DNA from: JAQVEB01 sp028698105
GTDB lineage: Bacteria > Bacteroidota > Bacteroidia > Bacteroidales > Dysgonomonadaceae
Assembly (NCBI GenBank): GCA_964293155.1
Contig: CAXYYA010000014.1
Location: 4,493-68,492, forward strand
Direction: 5' to 3'
DNA: 64,000 bases
In this document: in pieces, positions 1-9,092 of the stretch
Numbering within the stretch: the stretch's first letter is position 1
Layout of the letters: each line of letters begins with the position of its first letter
Program-made: the position numbers and the translations under genes
Notes under the pieces: model-generated
Told to the model about the DNA's origin: nothing
Database searches by the model: none
What the model saw: only the letters and a program-made list of their open reading frames with translations

Positions 1-205
1 TTTGTTGCGACGGCGCCGCTCCGGAATTGGGTTCGTATTGCACAAAATCATTGCCCCAAACGGCATTCTGCCAACAATCGTCGGTCAATTGACCATCAAT
101 ATTGGGCGGTTGTTGTGTGCGTGAGGTGGTGTAGGTTCTTGTTTGGGAAAAAATCAGTATCGAAAACGAGAAGAAGAACAGCAGCGTGTAGTAAAATTTC
201 ATCAT
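1..205 (-). CDS. DUF5916-type secreted protein, N-terminal fragment
   Basis: This gene runs off the left edge; only the first 68 codons are visible. It begins with a double Met (ATGATG), a Lys, and a hydrophobic Phe/Leu-rich stretch that looks like a Sec signal peptide ending near residue 20. The mature part then shows PPNIDGQLTDDCW and, after about ten residues, FVQYEPNSG. That pattern (Pro-Pro-x-Ile-Asp-Gly-x-Leu-x-Asp-x-x-Trp) is the start of the family 9-like carbohydrate-binding fold that opens DUF5916 proteins, which are large secreted or outer-membrane proteins of unknown function in Bacteroidota. The assignment rests on this short stretch only, and the C-terminal part cannot be seen. 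Confidence 0.7.
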   Translation of the reverse strand, partial: MMKFYYTLLFFFSFSILIFSQTRTYTTSRTQQPPNIDGQLTDDCWQNAVWGNDFVQYEPNSGAAPSQQ

Positions 206-252
206 AACATTGGGTGTATATGTATAAGACGTAAGAAAGGCTGTTTCGGTTA

Positions 253-260
253 CAAATTTA
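253..260 (-). promoter_or_regulatory. Possible -7 box for the DUF5916 gene
   Basis: On the minus strand this reads TAAATTTG, which fits the Bacteroidota -7 consensus TAnnTTTG and lies about 48 bases before the ATG at 205. No TTTG is found at the expected 19-21 base distance upstream, so this is a weak candidate. Confidence 0.3.
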
Positions 261-377
261 GGGAAGTTTTTTCGGGAAAATTTACGCAAAGTACAACGCA
301 AACAAAAAGAATGCGAGCAATATTACGAAGATTGATGTTTTTACCGGATTGTATCGCTAAACCACGACAAAAGGCGC

Positions 378-1628
378 TTAATCCTGATCCCTCAGAATAA
401 GCCGCAGCGAGTTGTTTCGGGTAATGTAATTCCACGCCCAGTTGATGAACACAATTAGCTTGTTCTTTACGCTGAGAATAAGCATAAGGTGCAGAAACAT
501 CCAGATGAACCACGCGAAGCGTCCTTTAAATCTGGCAAACGGAAGGTCCACCACCGCTTTGTTCCGGCCCACTGTGGCCATGGCGCCCAGATTCCGGTAC
601 TCGTACGGATGAAGTTCGCTTTTGCCTTTTTCGACAGCATGAATGTTTTTTGCCAGATTTTTCCCCTGCCCGATAGCCACGTTGGCTAACTGCGGGTGTC
701 CATGCGGATATTTTGGAGTTTCCATATACGCCACATCGCCAATCGCAAAGACATCGCCAAGTCCCTCCACCCGATTCATTCTGTCCACTTTTATCCTTCC
801 GCGCACAAGCGATTCGGGAGAAATCCCCTCAATGGTATTTGGGGTAACGCCAGCCGACCAGATAACGCTTTTTGTGCGGATGGTTTCGCCGTCATTTAAC
901 GTGATCTGCTCACCATCGTAATTGCTTACGATGACATTTGTTTTCACGATCACCCCCATGGAGCGGAGGTATTTCTCGGAATAGCGTTGCGCGAAATCGC
1001 TCATCGTAGCGAGCGTGTGAGGTCCGCCTTCCAGCAGATACACGTTTACCTTTCCGGCATCAATGTTGGGATAGTCTTTGGGGAGCACATCTCTTTTCAT
1101 TTCCACAAACGCGCCGGCCATTTCAACGCCGGTTGCTCCCGCTCCCACGATAACAATATTGGACAGCCCCTCTTTATCTGTTTCGTACAGAAGCCGCTCG
1201 AAATTCGAAAGAATGTAGTTGCGTACGTTTATGGCCTGATACGTAGATTTCAGTCCCAACGAGTTGTCTTCTACCTGACGGTTTCCGTAAAAATTGGTAC
1301 GTGTTCCGGTAGCAATTACCAGATAATCGTATGAGAATGAACCGATGGACGTATCTATGGTTTTATTGGCCGCGTTTACCGAATTGACCTTCGCCAGCCG
1401 TATTCTGATGTCTTTTCGCCCCTGGAAGATCCTGCGGATGGGAAATGATATGGCAGTGGGTTCTATTTGCGACGATGCCACCTGATAAAACAGCGGCGGA
1501 AACTGGTGGTGGTTTATTTTATCAATGATGAGAATATCGAACCTATCTTTTTTAAGGTGCTTTACAAACTGTAATCCGCCAAAACCGCATCCTATGACTA
1601 TTATTTTTTTCATTTCGCTTAACTGCAT
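378..1628 (-). CDS. ndh: Type II NADH:quinone oxidoreductase (NDH-2)
   Basis: This is a 416-residue FAD-dependent NADH dehydrogenase that passes electrons from NADH to quinone without pumping protons, at the cytoplasmic face of the inner membrane. Near the N-terminus it has the FAD-binding motif VIGCGFGG, then a second dinucleotide-binding motif (VGAGATGVEMA) in the middle for NADH. The FAD-contacting VFAIGDVA follows towards the C-terminus. A hydrophobic segment (FAWFIWMFLHLMLI) near the end fits the membrane anchor of this family. Length is usual. An internal start, MKKIIVIG, lies five codons in at 1613 and is about as likely. The gene stands alone after the ribosomal operon terminator. Confidence 0.9.
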   Translation of the reverse strand: MQLSEMKKIIVIGCGFGGLQFVKHLKKDRFDILIIDKINHHQFPPLFYQVASSQIEPTAISFPIRRIFQGRKDIRIRLAKVNSVNAANKTIDTSIGSFSYDYLVIATGTRTNFYGNRQVEDNSLGLKSTYQAINVRNYILSNFERLLYETDKEGLSNIVIVGAGATGVEMAGAFVEMKRDVLPKDYPNIDAGKVNVYLLEGGPHTLATMSDFAQRYSEKYLRSMGVIVKTNVIVSNYDGEQITLNDGETIRTKSVIWSAGVTPNTIEGISPESLVRGRIKVDRMNRVEGLGDVFAIGDVAYMETPKYPHGHPQLANVAIGQGKNLAKNIHAVEKGKSELHPYEYRNLGAMATVGRNKAVVDLPFARFKGRFAWFIWMFLHLMLILSVKNKLIVFINWAWNYITRNNSLRLILRDQD

Positions 1629-1727
1629 TGATTCATATAACTATCCGCACGCACGTTTCAAAATTCACATGCAACATTGCGGATTTATTATAAAACGCTT
1701 GCAATAAGAGAAAGTTTAGCTCGCGGC

Positions 1728-1768
1728 ACAGAAAAGAAAAAAGCGCTACGAATCACTCGCAACGCTTT
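1728..1768 (-). terminator. Intrinsic terminator after rplQ
   Basis: On the minus strand an 11-base-pair stem (arms 1758-1768 and 1740-1750, with two G-U pairs) closes a seven-base loop and is followed by a T-rich tract down to 1728. It sits about 105 bases after the rplQ stop and should end the ribosomal operon transcript. A second perfect 9-base-pair inverted repeat (1811-1819 with 1849-1857) lies between rplQ and this hairpin and has no T tract. Confidence 0.75.
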
Positions 1769-1873
1769 CTTAATGTTTAACATTTTAAAAATCACAGCTT
1801 CGCTGAAGTTAACATTGTCGGCTAAGCTTTTAGGTCTTCGCCATGTGAGACAATGTTCCCGCAGCGTTTTCGT

Positions 1874-2587
1874 TTAAGCATTATCTCTGGGTTTTGGAAC
1901 TTCCTTGTTGTCGTCGGTTGCCGGATTGTGTTCCACTACCTGATCTTCCATGCTTTCTGTTTTCTTTTCTTCTTTTATTTCCTGTTTCTCCTCTTTGGAT
2001 ACTTCGTCAACTTTTTCGGGCTGAACCTCTTTGGCAGAAGTATCGGCGGCGGCTTCCTCAGCGGGAGCTTCTTCGGTTTTCACCTTTTCTGTTTTAGCAG
2101 CTTTCGGTTCTTCGGTTTTAGCTTCCTTTTTTGCTTTTGGAGTTGTTGCCGGTTCGGAGTCGGACGATTTTTTTCTGCGCGAACGACGTGTTTTCGCTTT
2201 CTTGGCGCCACCATCGCTCAACATATTTTCGTTGAAATCCACCAGTTCAATGAAGCACATGGCAGCATTGTCGCCCAACCGGTATCCGGTTTTAATGATG
2301 CGGGTGTATCCGCCCGGACGGTCGGCCACTTTTTGCGATACTTCCTGAAAAAGTTCCGTAACAGCTTGTTTGCTTTGCAGCATGCTGAAAACAACTCTTC
2401 TTGAATTGGTTGTATCGTCTTTTGATTTGGTGATGATGGGCTCAACAAATTTGCGTAATGCCTTGGCTTTTGGAACGGTAGTAAAAATGCGTTTGTGCAT
2501 GATCAACGAAGTGGCCATATTGGACAACATGGCTTTACGGTGGGCACTTTTACGTCCTAAGTGATTGATCTTTTTATTATGTCTCAT
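1874..2587 (-). CDS. rplQ: 50S ribosomal protein L17 with long charged tail
   Basis: L17 lies near the exit of the peptide tunnel in the large subunit. The conserved domain covers roughly residues 1-118, beginning [20 protein letters not shown] and holding the RPGGYTRI motif around residues 90-97. After about residue 125 the protein changes to a low-complexity tail of some 110 residues, first basic ([12 protein letters not shown]) and then rich in Lys, Glu, Ala and Thr. Typical L17 proteins are 115-130 residues long, so this one is nearly double. It is the last gene of the ribosomal operon, five bases after rpoA. Confidence 0.95.
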   Translation of the reverse strand: MRHNKKINHLGRKSAHRKAMLSNMATSLIMHKRIFTTVPKAKALRKFVEPIITKSKDDTTNSRRVVFSMLQSKQAVTELFQEVSQKVADRPGGYTRIIKTGYRLGDNAAMCFIELVDFNENMLSDGGAKKAKTRRSRRKKSSDSEPATTPKAKKEAKTEEPKAAKTEKVKTEEAPAEEAAADTSAKEVQPEKVDEVSKEEKQEIKEEKKTESMEDQVVEHNPATDDNKEVPKPRDNA

Positions 2588-2592
2588 TGCTG

Positions 2593-3594
2593 TTAGTCTT
2601 TGTCTAATTTATATTTCGAAATATCCATACCGAACGATAACGAAAGGCTGTCGAGCAATTCTTCGAGTTCGGTGAGCGATTTCTTACCGAAGTTGCGGAA
2701 TTTAAGAAGATCGTTCTTGTTGTGTTCAACCAACTGTCCGAGCGTTTCCACATCGGCTGCCTTGAGGCAGTTAAGCGCGCGCACCGATAGGTTGAGGTCA
2801 GACAATTTGCGTTTAAGCATCTGACGCATGTGCAGAACTTCTTCGTCGAACTCTTCGAGGTTTTCGGCATCGGTAGCTTCAATCATAATCTTGTTATCGT
2901 CAGAGAACAATACCAGGTGCTGAATCAATATTTTTGCCGCTTCTTTCAACGCTTCTTTGGGTTGAATGGAACCGTCGGTGATAACTTCGATAAGTAATTT
3001 CTCGTAATCGGTTTTTTGTTCGATACGGTAATTTTCGACCTCGTATTTCACGTTCCGTATCGGGGTGTAGATGGAGTCTATCGCGATGGTTTGCACATCT
3101 TCCGAAGGCAGCAAGGCGCGATTTTCATCGGCAGGAACATATCCCCGGCCTTTGTTGATGGTAATCTCGAGATTGATATTGGCCTTCTTTTCCAGATGGC
3201 AAATTTCCAACTCCGGATTCAACACCTCAAAACCTGTTAATATTTTACCAATATCTCCGGCTTTGAACACTTCCGTGCCCGAAATATGAAGAGCTACTTT
3301 TTCGGTTTCGAATTCTTCCACGATCCGTTTGAATCGAACTTTCTTCAGGTTAAGAATAATGGCCGTCACGTCTTCGATAACGCCGGGAATAGATGCAAAT
3401 TCATGCTCTACGCCTTCAATTTTTACCGATGTAATTGCAAATCCTTCGAGTGAAGAAAACAGGATACGTCGCAACGCGTTACCAACGGTTATGCCGTAAC
3501 CGGGTTCCAGCGGACGAAATTCGAACTTTCCGGAGAAAGCGTCTTCCTGCAACATGATTACTTTATCGGGTTTCTGAAATGCTAATATTGCCAT
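2593..3594 (-). CDS. rpoA: DNA-directed RNA polymerase alpha subunit
   Basis: The alpha subunit dimerises to seed assembly of RNA polymerase, and its C-terminal domain contacts upstream DNA and activators. The N-terminal assembly domain covers about residues 1-230, with the conserved [20 protein letters not shown] near residue 32. The helix-hairpin-helix C-terminal domain follows a linker and includes [20 protein letters not shown] and [13 protein letters not shown]. The length of 333 residues is normal. The gene lies between rpsD and rplQ with gaps of two and five bases. Confidence 0.97.
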   Translation of the reverse strand: MAILAFQKPDKVIMLQEDAFSGKFEFRPLEPGYGITVGNALRRILFSSLEGFAITSVKIEGVEHEFASIPGVIEDVTAIILNLKKVRFKRIVEEFETEKVALHISGTEVFKAGDIGKILTGFEVLNPELEICHLEKKANINLEITINKGRGYVPADENRALLPSEDVQTIAIDSIYTPIRNVKYEVENYRIEQKTDYEKLLIEVITDGSIQPKEALKEAAKILIQHLVLFSDDNKIMIEATDAENLEEFDEEVLHMRQMLKRKLSDLNLSVRALNCLKAADVETLGQLVEHNKNDLLKFRNFGKKSLTELEELLDSLSLSFGMDISKYKLDKD

Positions 3595-3596
3595 GA

Positions 3597-4205
3597 TTAT
3601 TGTTTAGAATATAATTCTACGATCAACTGTTCTTTAATATTTTCGGGGATGTCGGCTCTTTCAGGCATGTGCAATAGTTTGCCGCTGAAAGACGATTTGT
3701 CCCACTCCAACCAGGGATATTTACTGTGATTAAATCCCGAAAGCGCGTTTGTAACTACTTCCAACGATTTCGATTTTTCTCTTACGCCCACAATGTCTCC
3801 GGGCTTGAGGCTGTACGAAGGAATATTGGTTACCGTTCCGTTCACGGTGATGTGGCGGTGCGATACCAACTGCCGGGCAGCGGCTCTTGTGGGAGCAATT
3901 CCCAAACGAAATACCACATTATCCAGGCGGGCTTCCAACAACTGTAACAATACCTCACCGGTAATGCCTCGGCTGCGGCTTGCTTTCTCGAACGTCAGGC
4001 GGAATTGTTTTTCCAATACGCCGTAGGTGTACTTTGCACGTTGTTTTTCACGCAACTGAATACCGTATTCCGATGTTTTACGTCTGCGCGTGTTTCCGTG
4101 CTGTCCCGGAGGATAGTTCTTTTTAGACAGAACTTTATCGGGACCGAAAATGGGTTCGCCGAATTTTCGGGCGATTTTTGTTTTTGGACCAGTATATCTT
4201 GCCAT
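3597..4205 (-). CDS. rpsD: 30S ribosomal protein S4
   Basis: S4 is a primary 16S rRNA binding protein that nucleates assembly of the small subunit body. The N-terminus contains the PPGQHG motif followed by basic residues. It has no Cys, so this is the zinc-free form. The S4 RNA-binding domain lies at about residues 92-155 ([23 protein letters not shown]). The length of 202 residues is typical. The gap to rpsK upstream is 167 bases and carries a palindromic repeat. Confidence 0.97.
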   Translation of the reverse strand: MARYTGPKTKIARKFGEPIFGPDKVLSKKNYPPGQHGNTRRRKTSEYGIQLREKQRAKYTYGVLEKQFRLTFEKASRSRGITGEVLLQLLEARLDNVVFRLGIAPTRAAARQLVSHRHITVNGTVTNIPSYSLKPGDIVGVREKSKSLEVVTNALSGFNHSKYPWLEWDKSSFSGKLLHMPERADIPENIKEQLIVELYSKQ

Positions 4206-4331
4206 TTTTACAAATAAAACTTTTTTTACTGAAGCCTAAACTGTGCAGCCGCGATTACAGAGAAGTTGTGTTGTAATCAAAATCACAGCTCAAGTTTCTG
4301 TACGATTGAAACTTTGATGATTATTAAATTT

Positions 4332-4359
4332 GTACAGACGCAATGCATTGCGTCTCTAC
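4332..4359. repeat. Palindromic intergenic repeat between rpsK and rpsD
   Basis: A perfect 20-base palindrome (core 4336-4355, AGACGCAATG and its complement) is flanked by one C/C mismatch and three further paired bases on each side. It lies in the 167-base gap between rpsK and rpsD. Similar GACGCAATGCATTGCGTC palindromes recur in many Bacteroidota genomes; here it is inside an essential operon. It could form a strong hairpin in the transcript but has no U tract. Confidence 0.8.
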
Positions 4360-4372
4360 CGTTTTTTATTGA

Positions 4373-4762
4373 TTAAACTCTTCTTGCTTTCGGTGGGCGG
4401 CAACCGTTGTGAGGCATGGGCGTAACATCTACGATTTCCGTCACCTCGATACCGGCACCGTGTATGGTTCTGATCGCCGATTCGCGTCCGTTACCCGGGC
4501 CTTTAACGTAAGCTTTCACTTTACGCAACCCAAGATCGTATGCCACTTTTGCACAATCCTGCGCCACCATTTGGGCGGCATAAGGCGTGTTCTTTTTGGA
4601 GCTTCTGAAGCCCATTTTACCTGCCGATGACCAGCTGATCACTTCGCCGTCTTCGTTTGTCAACGAAACAATAATATTGTTGAACGACGAAGAAATGTGT
4701 GCCTGTCCCTGGGCGCTCACCTTAACGTTTCTCTTTTTTGCTGCAACTTGTCTTTTTGCCAT
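4373..4762 (-). CDS. rpsK: 30S ribosomal protein S11
   Basis: S11 lies on the small-subunit platform, where it touches 16S rRNA and helps shape the mRNA exit site. The 129-residue protein has the conserved core with [20 protein letters not shown] and the C-terminal motif [18 protein letters not shown]. The N-terminal 15 residues are basic and variable, as usual. It is separated by 12 bases from rpsM. Confidence 0.97.
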   Translation of the reverse strand: MAKRQVAAKKRNVKVSAQGQAHISSSFNNIIVSLTNEDGEVISWSSAGKMGFRSSKKNTPYAAQMVAQDCAKVAYDLGLRKVKAYVKGPGNGRESAIRTIHGAGIEVTEIVDVTPMPHNGCRPPKARRV

Positions 4763-4774
4763 ATCTCTTACCTA

Positions 4775-5155
4775 TTATTTAGTAGCTTTTTTCTTGTTAG
4801 CAACTGTTTTCTTTTTCCCTTTACGCGTACGGGCGTTATTTTTTGTGCTCTGTCCGCGAACAGGTAAGCCAATACGATGACGGATGCCCCGGTAACAACC
4901 GATATCCATCAATCGTTTAATATTCAACTGCGTTTCCGAACGCAGATCGCCTTCTACTTTGAACTCGGTTGAAATGATCTCACGAATGCGGGCAGCCTGA
5001 TCGTCTGTCCAATCTTTCACTTTGATATCTCTATCAACTTCTGCTTTTGTTAAAATGCTGTTTGCTGCACTGCGTCCGATGCCATAGATATAAGTGAGGG
5101 CTACTTCGCCTCGCTTATTTTGCGGCAGATCGACTCCTACAATTCTTATAGCCAT
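4775..5155 (-). CDS. rpsM: 30S ribosomal protein S13
   Basis: S13 is in the head of the small subunit and contacts the P-site tRNA and the large subunit. It begins [20 protein letters not shown] and shows the helix-two-turn-helix core around [13 protein letters not shown] basic C-terminal tail follows [16 protein letters not shown]. The length of 126 residues is normal. Confidence 0.97.
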   Translation of the reverse strand: MAIRIVGVDLPQNKRGEVALTYIYGIGRSAANSILTKAEVDRDIKVKDWTDDQAARIREIISTEFKVEGDLRSETQLNIKRLMDIGCYRGIRHRIGLPVRGQSTKNNARTRKGKKKTVANKKKATK

Positions 5156-5256
5156 ATATTTTGTTTAAATTGTTATTTTAATTCAATTGTTATTCGATAG
5201 TTACCCGGTTGTAATTCGTCGTGTCGTTGAATCTATCCTCCTCAACAACGCATAAC

Positions 5257-5301
5257 GCGAAGCGAATAACGGCGTAGCCAAATAACAGCGAAGCGAATAA
5301 C
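5257..5301. repeat. Short direct repeat between rpmJ and rpsM
   Basis: The 14-base unit GCGAAGCGAATAAC occurs twice, at 5257-5270 and 5288-5301, with a related piece between the copies. It lies in the 153-base gap between rpsM and rpmJ. It resembles small intergenic repeats scattered in Bacteroidota genomes. No function can be read from it. Confidence 0.55.
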
Positions 5302-5308
5302 CTTTTGT

Positions 5309-5425
5309 TTATCCCTGACGTTGTTTGTACTTGGGATTTTTTTTGTTGATTACATATAAACGGCCTTTTCTTCTAACCAATTTGCAGTCGGCCGTACGTT
5401 TTTTTATGGATGCTCTTACTTTCAT
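5309..5425 (-). CDS. rpmJ: 50S ribosomal protein L36 (zinc-free form)
   Basis: This 38-residue protein was found by reading the minus strand between infA and rpsM. It starts [20 protein letters not shown] and ends [10 protein letters not shown]36 helps organise 23S rRNA in the large subunit. Only one Cys (residue 14) is present and the zinc ribbon Cys/His set is missing, so it is the C-minus form common in Bacteroidota. Position between infA and rpsM is conserved in the phylum. Confidence 0.95.
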   Translation of the reverse strand: MKVRASIKKRTADCKLVRRKGRLYVINKKNPKYKQRQG

Positions 5426-5430
5426 ATTTT

Positions 5431-5525
5431 TTTAGATTTTTAGACTGTTCGATTTTAGACTTTCAGACTGTTAGATGTTTTTCTTTGTCTATTCGTCTAA
5501 TTATCCGATTGCCTATTGTCTGTTT
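5431..5525. repeat. Degenerate AGAC-type short repeats between infA and rpmJ
   Basis: This AT-rich spacer holds near-copies of TAGACTGTTCGAT (5441-5453) and CAGACTGTTAGAT (5464-5476), followed by GTCTATTCGTCTAATTATCC-type inverted material. It looks like a low-complexity intergenic repeat cluster. It separates rpmJ from infA, genes that are usually close together. Confidence 0.45.
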
Positions 5526-5526
5526 T

Positions 5527-5745
5527 TTATTTATATCTGAACGAAATTCTACCTTTGGTAAGGTCATAAGGCGACATCTCCACGCGAACCCGGTCTCCGG
5601 GCAGGATGCGAATGTAGTGCATACGCATTTTACCGGAAATGTGCGCGGTAATTTCGTGCCCGTTTTCCAACTCTACGCGGAACATTGCGTTCGACAATGC
5701 TTCCACGATAGTTCCGTCTTGTTCAATTGCTGCCTGTTTAGCCAT
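5527..5745 (-). CDS. infA: Translation initiation factor IF-1
   Basis: IF-1 binds the ribosomal A site during initiation and helps IF-2 and IF-3. The 72-residue protein is a single OB-fold and shows [40 protein letters not shown] and the ending [11 protein letters not shown], all standard. It lies 21 bases after map, the usual order in Bacteroidota. Confidence 0.97.
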   Translation of the reverse strand: MAKQAAIEQDGTIVEALSNAMFRVELENGHEITAHISGKMRMHYIRILPGDRVRVEMSPYDLTKGRISFRYK

Positions 5746-5766
5746 TTAAAGATAATCTCCTTCTTA

Positions 5767-6555
5767 TTAATTGTTAGTTGTTTCTTCGATAAATTCGAAA
5801 GTTGATAAAATATCGGCCTTGCCGTTACGGATAGCCACAGTGTGTTCAAAATGAGCCGATGGTTTGCGGTCTTTCGTCCGCACGGTCCATCCGTCTTTTT
5901 CAAAAACCACGTTCTTACTTCCCATATTGATCATCGGCTCAATAGCAATGCACATGCCGTTCTTGATCAATGGGCCTGTTCCGCGCCGGCCGTAGTTCGG
6001 CACTTCGGGAGCTTCGTGCATGTTGCGTCCGATACCGTGTCCCACCAATTCGCGCACTACGGAATATCCGTGCGTTTCGCAATACTGCTGGATAGTTGAA
6101 CCGATATCTCCTATCCTGTTGTCTTCGCGGGCTTGCGCGATTCCCTTGTAGAGCGATTCTTTGGTAACCCTGAGCAACTCTTTCACTTTCGGATCAACTT
6201 CGCCAACGCAAAACGTGTAGGCCGAGTCGCCGCAATATCCCTGTTTGGTTGTGCCACAATCAACGGATATGACGTCTCCTTCCTGCAAAGGTTTATTATT
6301 GGGTATGCCGTGCACAACGTTTTCGTTAACCGATGTACAAATGGAGTTTGGGAAACCGCCGTATCCCAAAAAAGTGGGTATGGCTCCGTGATCTCTGATG
6401 AATTCCTCTGCTATTTTATCGAGTTGGAGCGTGGTAACTCCCGGTTTAATGTGTTTGGATAACTCTCCGAGAGTCATTCCAACCAGCCGGTTGCTCGCAC
6501 GCATCAATTCGATTTCCTCATCGGTTTTCAATATGATCGTTCTGCCATTTCTCAT
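5767..6555 (-). CDS. map: Type I methionine aminopeptidase
   Basis: This enzyme removes the initiator Met from nascent proteins. The 262-residue protein shows the pita-bread fold ligands: Asp99 (SVDCGTT), Asp110 (YCGDSAY), His173 (VGHGIG), Glu206 (AIEPMI) and Glu237 (HFEHTVAI), with His82 in the substrate pocket. There is no N-terminal zinc extension, so it is the bacterial type Ia form. It lies between secY and infA, 18 bases after secY. Confidence 0.96.
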   Translation of the reverse strand: MRNGRTIILKTDEEIELMRASNRLVGMTLGELSKHIKPGVTTLQLDKIAEEFIRDHGAIPTFLGYGGFPNSICTSVNENVVHGIPNNKPLQEGDVISVDCGTTKQGYCGDSAYTFCVGEVDPKVKELLRVTKESLYKGIAQAREDNRIGDIGSTIQQYCETHGYSVVRELVGHGIGRNMHEAPEVPNYGRRGTGPLIKNGMCIAIEPMINMGSKNVVFEKDGWTVRTKDRKPSAHFEHTVAIRNGKADILSTFEFIEETTNN

Positions 6556-6573
6556 TTATCAGAAAAAACCTTT

Positions 6574-7896
6574 TTAATAAGCCGCAATTGACCCTGTTCT
6601 GCCTTTAATTTTCGAGCCGGATTTCAGGAACCCATCGTAATGGCGCATCAACAAATGGCTTTCTATTTGCTGAAGTGTGTCTAACACAACTCCCACCAGG
6701 ATGAGCAACGATGTACCTCCGAAGAAATGGGCAAACTGGCCGTTCACGCCCAAAATGCTGGCAAAAGCCGGCATGATGGCTACCAAAGCCAGGAATATTG
6801 ACCCCGGCAGAGTGATGCGCGACATAATGGTATCCAGATACTCCGCCGTTCTCTTACCGGGTTTTACTCCGGGAATAAATCCGTTGTTGCGCTTCATGTC
6901 TTCAGCCATTTGCGTTGGATTCACCGTAATCGCGGTGTAGAAATACGTGAAAGCGATAATAAGCAACCCAAACAGCAGGTTATACCAAAAACTGTTGGAG
7001 TTCATTAACGCTCCGATGAATCCTCCTCCGTCTTTTGCGGCGAACTGAGCGAGCGTGATGGGGATGAACATAATTGCCTGTGCAAAAATGATCGGCATAA
7101 CGTTTGCCGCGTTCACTTTCAACGGAATATACTGCCTTACGCCACCATATTGCTTATTGCCAACAACTCTTTTTGCATACTGCACGGGAACTTTACGCGT
7201 ACCTTGTACCAGCATAATAGCCAATCCCGTAACAATGAGCAGGAAGAATATTTCGATGAGAAATACCAACAACCCGCCGGGAGCATTGAACAACCTGTCC
7301 CACTCGGCTACCAATGCGTGCGGTAAACGGGCGATGATACCGATGAGGATGATAAACGAGATACCGTTACCAACACCTTTATCGGTAATGCGTTCACCCA
7401 ACCACAAAACGAACATACTTCCCGCAGCCAGAATAATGGTCGAGGGCAACACCCAATCCCAGAATCCTCCGGGTATTGCTCCCTGCAAAGCGCCGTAAAT
7501 GTATGCCGGCCCCTGCATGAGCAGAATGAGCACCGTGAGATAACGGGTGTATTGGTTCATTTTGGTGTGGCCGCTTTCGCCTTCGCGTTGTAATTTCTGG
7601 AAGTACGGAACGGCTATTCCGAGCAACTGCATTACGATGGAGGCCGAAATGTACGGCATGATCCCTAATGCGAAAATAGATGCATTGGCAAATGCACCTC
7701 CCGAAAACATATCCAACAATCCCAACAATCCTGAACTGGCATTTGTTCGTAGCGAAGCTAAAAGAGCCGGGTCAACACCGGGCAGTACCACATACGATCC
7801 AAACCGGTATATGGCTACGAACAACGCCGTGATCAACAATCTTTGGCGAAGGTCTTCTATTTTCCAAATATTTTTAAGTACTTGTATAAATCTCAT
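6574..7896 (-). CDS. secY: Protein translocase subunit SecY
   Basis: SecY is the channel of the Sec translocon in the inner membrane. The 440-residue sequence has about ten hydrophobic segments, an early plug region after FGSYVVLPGVDP, and the signature GIMPYISASIVMQLL. The cytoplasmic loop near the C-terminus contains NNGFIPGVKPGKRTAEYL. It overlaps nothing and follows rplO by four bases, the standard spc operon position. Confidence 0.97.
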   Translation of the reverse strand: MRFIQVLKNIWKIEDLRQRLLITALFVAIYRFGSYVVLPGVDPALLASLRTNASSGLLGLLDMFSGGAFANASIFALGIMPYISASIVMQLLGIAVPYFQKLQREGESGHTKMNQYTRYLTVLILLMQGPAYIYGALQGAIPGGFWDWVLPSTIILAAGSMFVLWLGERITDKGVGNGISFIILIGIIARLPHALVAEWDRLFNAPGGLLVFLIEIFFLLIVTGLAIMLVQGTRKVPVQYAKRVVGNKQYGGVRQYIPLKVNAANVMPIIFAQAIMFIPITLAQFAAKDGGGFIGALMNSNSFWYNLLFGLLIIAFTYFYTAITVNPTQMAEDMKRNNGFIPGVKPGKRTAEYLDTIMSRITLPGSIFLALVAIMPAFASILGVNGQFAHFFGGTSLLILVGVVLDTLQQIESHLLMRHYDGFLKSGSKIKGRTGSIAAY

Positions 7897-7900
7897 TTTG

Positions 7901-8347
7901 TTAGAGTTTTACTGCGGTTCCACCTGCGGAAGTAATTGCTTCTTCGGCTGATTTTGAAAAAGCGTGAGCTTCCACTTCGAGTTTCGCCTTTAAAGAGCCT
8001 TTACCAAGAATTTTCACTAAGTGTTTGGGAGAAATGAGTCCGGCTTCCATCAAAACTTTGGGATTTATTTTCGATACTTTTTGCGTATCGGCTATTTCCT
8101 GGAGTTTTTCGAGATTAATGGCTCTATATTCTACGCGCTTCAACGGATTGAATCCGAATTTGGGCAAACGACGTTGCAACGGCATCTGTCCTCCTTCAAA
8201 TCCTGTCTTGCGGGAATACCCCGATCTTGATTTTTGTCCTTTATGTCCTTTGGTAGATGTTCCACCTTTACCCGATCCCTGTCCGCGACCGATTCTTTTG
8301 CGGGTTTTGGTTGAACCTTCTGCCGGCTTTAAATTCGATAAATCCAT
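7901..8347 (-). CDS. rplO: 50S ribosomal protein L15
   Basis: L15 is a late-assembling large-subunit protein. The 148-residue sequence begins MDLSNLKPAEGSTKTRKRIG and has the Gly/Arg/Lys-rich N-terminal extension (GRGQGSGKGGTSTKGHKGQK) that threads into 23S rRNA, then FEGGQMPLQRRLPKFGF. Its place before secY is conserved. Confidence 0.97.
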   Translation of the reverse strand: MDLSNLKPAEGSTKTRKRIGRGQGSGKGGTSTKGHKGQKSRSGYSRKTGFEGGQMPLQRRLPKFGFNPLKRVEYRAINLEKLQEIADTQKVSKINPKVLMEAGLISPKHLVKILGKGSLKAKLEVEAHAFSKSAEEAITSAGGTAVKL

Positions 8348-8377
8348 TTCTATATTTTTTTTATCGTTATAAACTAA

Positions 8378-8554
8378 TTATTCAATTACTGTTACCAGAT
8401 GATCAACTTTCCGGATCAATCCTCTGATAGCTGGGGTATCCTCATGTTCTACCACACGGTTCATTTTCGTGAGCCCAAGTGCGTCCAACGTTCTTTTTTG
8501 CACTTTCGGACACCCGATTCTGCTTCTGGTCTGTTTAACTTTTATCGTTGCCAT
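8378..8554 (-). CDS. rpmD: 50S ribosomal protein L30
   Basis: This 58-residue protein was found by translating the gap between rpsE and rplO. It starts MATIKVKQTRSRIGCPKVQK and continues with the L30 core RTLDALGLTKMNRVVEHEDT and PAIRGLIRKVDHLV. L30 is a small peripheral large-subunit protein. The start at 8554 lies 16 bases after the rpsE stop, and the stop is a TAA at 8380-8378. Confidence 0.95.
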   Translation of the reverse strand: MATIKVKQTRSRIGCPKVQKRTLDALGLTKMNRVVEHEDTPAIRGLIRKVDHLVTVIE

Positions 8555-8570
8555 GTATGATCCTCCTGTT

Positions 8571-9086
8571 TTATCCTTTAAATACTTTTTCCAAACTTAC
8601 GCCTCTGTTCTGGGCAACCGTAACGGGATCTCTCAGTTCGCTAAGAGCAGTGATGGTGGCTTTAACCAGGTTGTGCGGATTTGATGATCCTTTTGATTTC
8701 GCCAACACGTCTGTAATGCCAACACTCTCAAGCACGGCACGCATAGCGCCTCCGGCCTTAACTCCTGTTCCTGTAACCGCAGGTTTAAGGAAAACCTGTG
8801 CGCCTCCGAAACTGGCAACTTGCTCGTGCGGAATGGTGCCTTTATATACCGGAACCTTTACCAGATTCTTTTTTGCGGCTTCCACGCCTTTGGCGATTGC
8901 CGTGGTAACTTCGCCGGCTTTACCTAATCCCCAGCCTACGATACCGTCTTCATTTCCTACCACTACCATAGCAGCGAAAGTGAATGTACGACCTCCCTTG
9001 GTTACTTTTGTCGTACGGTTAATAGCCACCAATCGGTCTTTTAACTCTATATCGTTTGTCGTTTTTACTTTATTATTTACTGCCAT
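8571..9086 (-). CDS. rpsE: 30S ribosomal protein S5
   Basis: S5 contributes to decoding accuracy and mRNA unwinding at the entry site. The 171-residue protein has the double-stranded-RNA-binding-like S5 N-terminal domain ([20 protein letters not shown], then [20 protein letters not shown]) and the C-terminal domain with [24 protein letters not shown]. It lies six bases after rplR. Confidence 0.97.
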   Translation of the reverse strand: MAVNNKVKTTNDIELKDRLVAINRTTKVTKGGRTFTFAAMVVVGNEDGIVGWGLGKAGEVTTAIAKGVEAAKKNLVKVPVYKGTIPHEQVASFGGAQVFLKPAVTGTGVKAGGAMRAVLESVGITDVLAKSKGSSNPHNLVKATITALSELRDPVTVAQNRGVSLEKVFKG

Positions 9087-9092
9087 GATCGT

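Noticed and set aside
5257..5525. CRISPR-like array
   Set aside because: Only two copies of a 14-base unit occur, with no equal-length spacers and no cas genes nearby.
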